A stretch of 64,000 bases of DNA from Phormidium tenue FACHB-1052 (GTDB lineage: Bacteria; Cyanobacteriota; Cyanobacteriia; Phormidesmidales; Phormidesmidaceae), in the NCBI RefSeq assembly GCF_014696675.1, contig NZ_JACJQN010000006.1, positions 62,001-126,000 on the forward strand. Reading direction: 5' to 3'. The notes under the pieces are model-generated. The model worked only from the letters and a program-made list of their open reading frames with translations, had not been told where the DNA came from and did no database searches. Both the position numbers and the translations under genes were made by a program. How positions within the stretch are numbered: the first letter of the stretch is position 1; every line of letters begins with the position of its first letter. Positions 63,802 through 64,000 of the stretch are shown here, in pieces.

Positions 63802-64000
63802 ATGAGCATGTTGCAACAAATTGCCCAGCAACAGCCCGAGATGGTCTTAGATCGCTTCGTTGAGGTGACCAACGACCTACTGCCGCAGTTTTTGCCCGAC
63901 CAGGGTTCTGGTAATCGTGGGCAAGAGCCGGTCAACCCTCGGCTGGTGCGCCACTACACCACTCAGGGATGGTTAGATAAGCCCCTCAAGCAGGGGCGCG
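63802..64000 (+). CDS. MerR-like DNA-binding protein, 5' part only
   Basis: 66 codons visible, open to the window edge. The segment VNPRLVRHYTTQGWLDKPLKQGR has the MerR-type helix-turn-helix form (xRxLRYYTxxGLL). The preceding ~45 residues (QQQPEMVLDRFVEVTNDLLPQFLPD) are a non-standard N-terminal extension. An ATG at 63808 is an alternative. The C-terminus lies outside the window. Confidence 0.65.
   Translation, partial: MSMLQQIAQQQPEMVLDRFVEVTNDLLPQFLPDQGSGNRGQEPVNPRLVRHYTTQGWLDKPLKQGR

Overview
This window looks like the chromosome of a filamentous, non-heterocystous cyanobacterium of the Leptolyngbya/Nodosilinea/Phormidium kind. The evidence is the frequent HIP1 octamer GCGATCGC outside one large island, a high-light-inducible protein, a CAAD/CURT1-type thylakoid protein, a lumenal CYP38-like cyclophilin, the accB-efp pair, a plant-like Trm1, CofH, and PTPA-type C-terminal sorting signals with a cyanobacterial exosortase. 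The genus is inferred; no rRNA is present.

Layout. 0.2-20.5 kb is mostly conserved housekeeping: an oxidoreductase/epimerase pair, cofH, pyrF, accB-efp, a cyclophilin, thiL, a histidine kinase, clpS, a DUF2103 protein with trm1, a serpin lipoprotein, two membrane proteins, an Hli protein, hflX with no canonical start codon at its natural N-terminus, a Uma2 nuclease and a bestrophin. An intact 830-bp IS5/IS427-type insertion sequence (20.54-21.37 kb) marks the boundary to the next block.

21.4-44.7 kb is one long run of minus-strand genes and the core of an exopolysaccharide/surface locus. In transcription order it holds a GT-A transferase, an ABC exporter, two pyruvyltransferase-like proteins, about ten further glycosyltransferases, a Wzy/ligase-like polymerase, then an HpsJ-like protein, a cyanobacterial exosortase, a PTPA-CTERM substrate with a (Asn-Gly)12 tract, a DUF4347/beta-helix/RTX surface protein and a second HpsJ-like protein. 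Large parts are AT-rich and I see no HIP1 octamer between about 22.6 and 44.98 kb, which suggests a transferred or fast-exchanging island.

45-58.5 kb adds accessory and assembly genes: a striking 21-bp-period repeat array, a secreted beta-helix protein, an odd membrane protein, a sugar transferase (initiating enzyme), gmd, a WecG-type transferase, an SLBB export protein and a Wzc-like copolymerase whose P-loop is destroyed, then a second PTPA-type sorted protein. Read together: an undecaprenyl-linked sugar is started by the sugar transferase, extended by the glycosyltransferases, flipped (possibly by the ABC exporter), polymerised, and exported through the Wzc/SLBB machinery, while the exosortase processes PTPA-CTERM proteins that bracket the locus.

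58.7-64 kb returns to ordinary genes: a ClC-CBS-USP chloride transporter with Gln at the gating-glutamate position, a small protein, a TolC-like outer-membrane protein and, at the right edge, the start of a MerR-like gene whose strong promoter predicts a leaderless mRNA.
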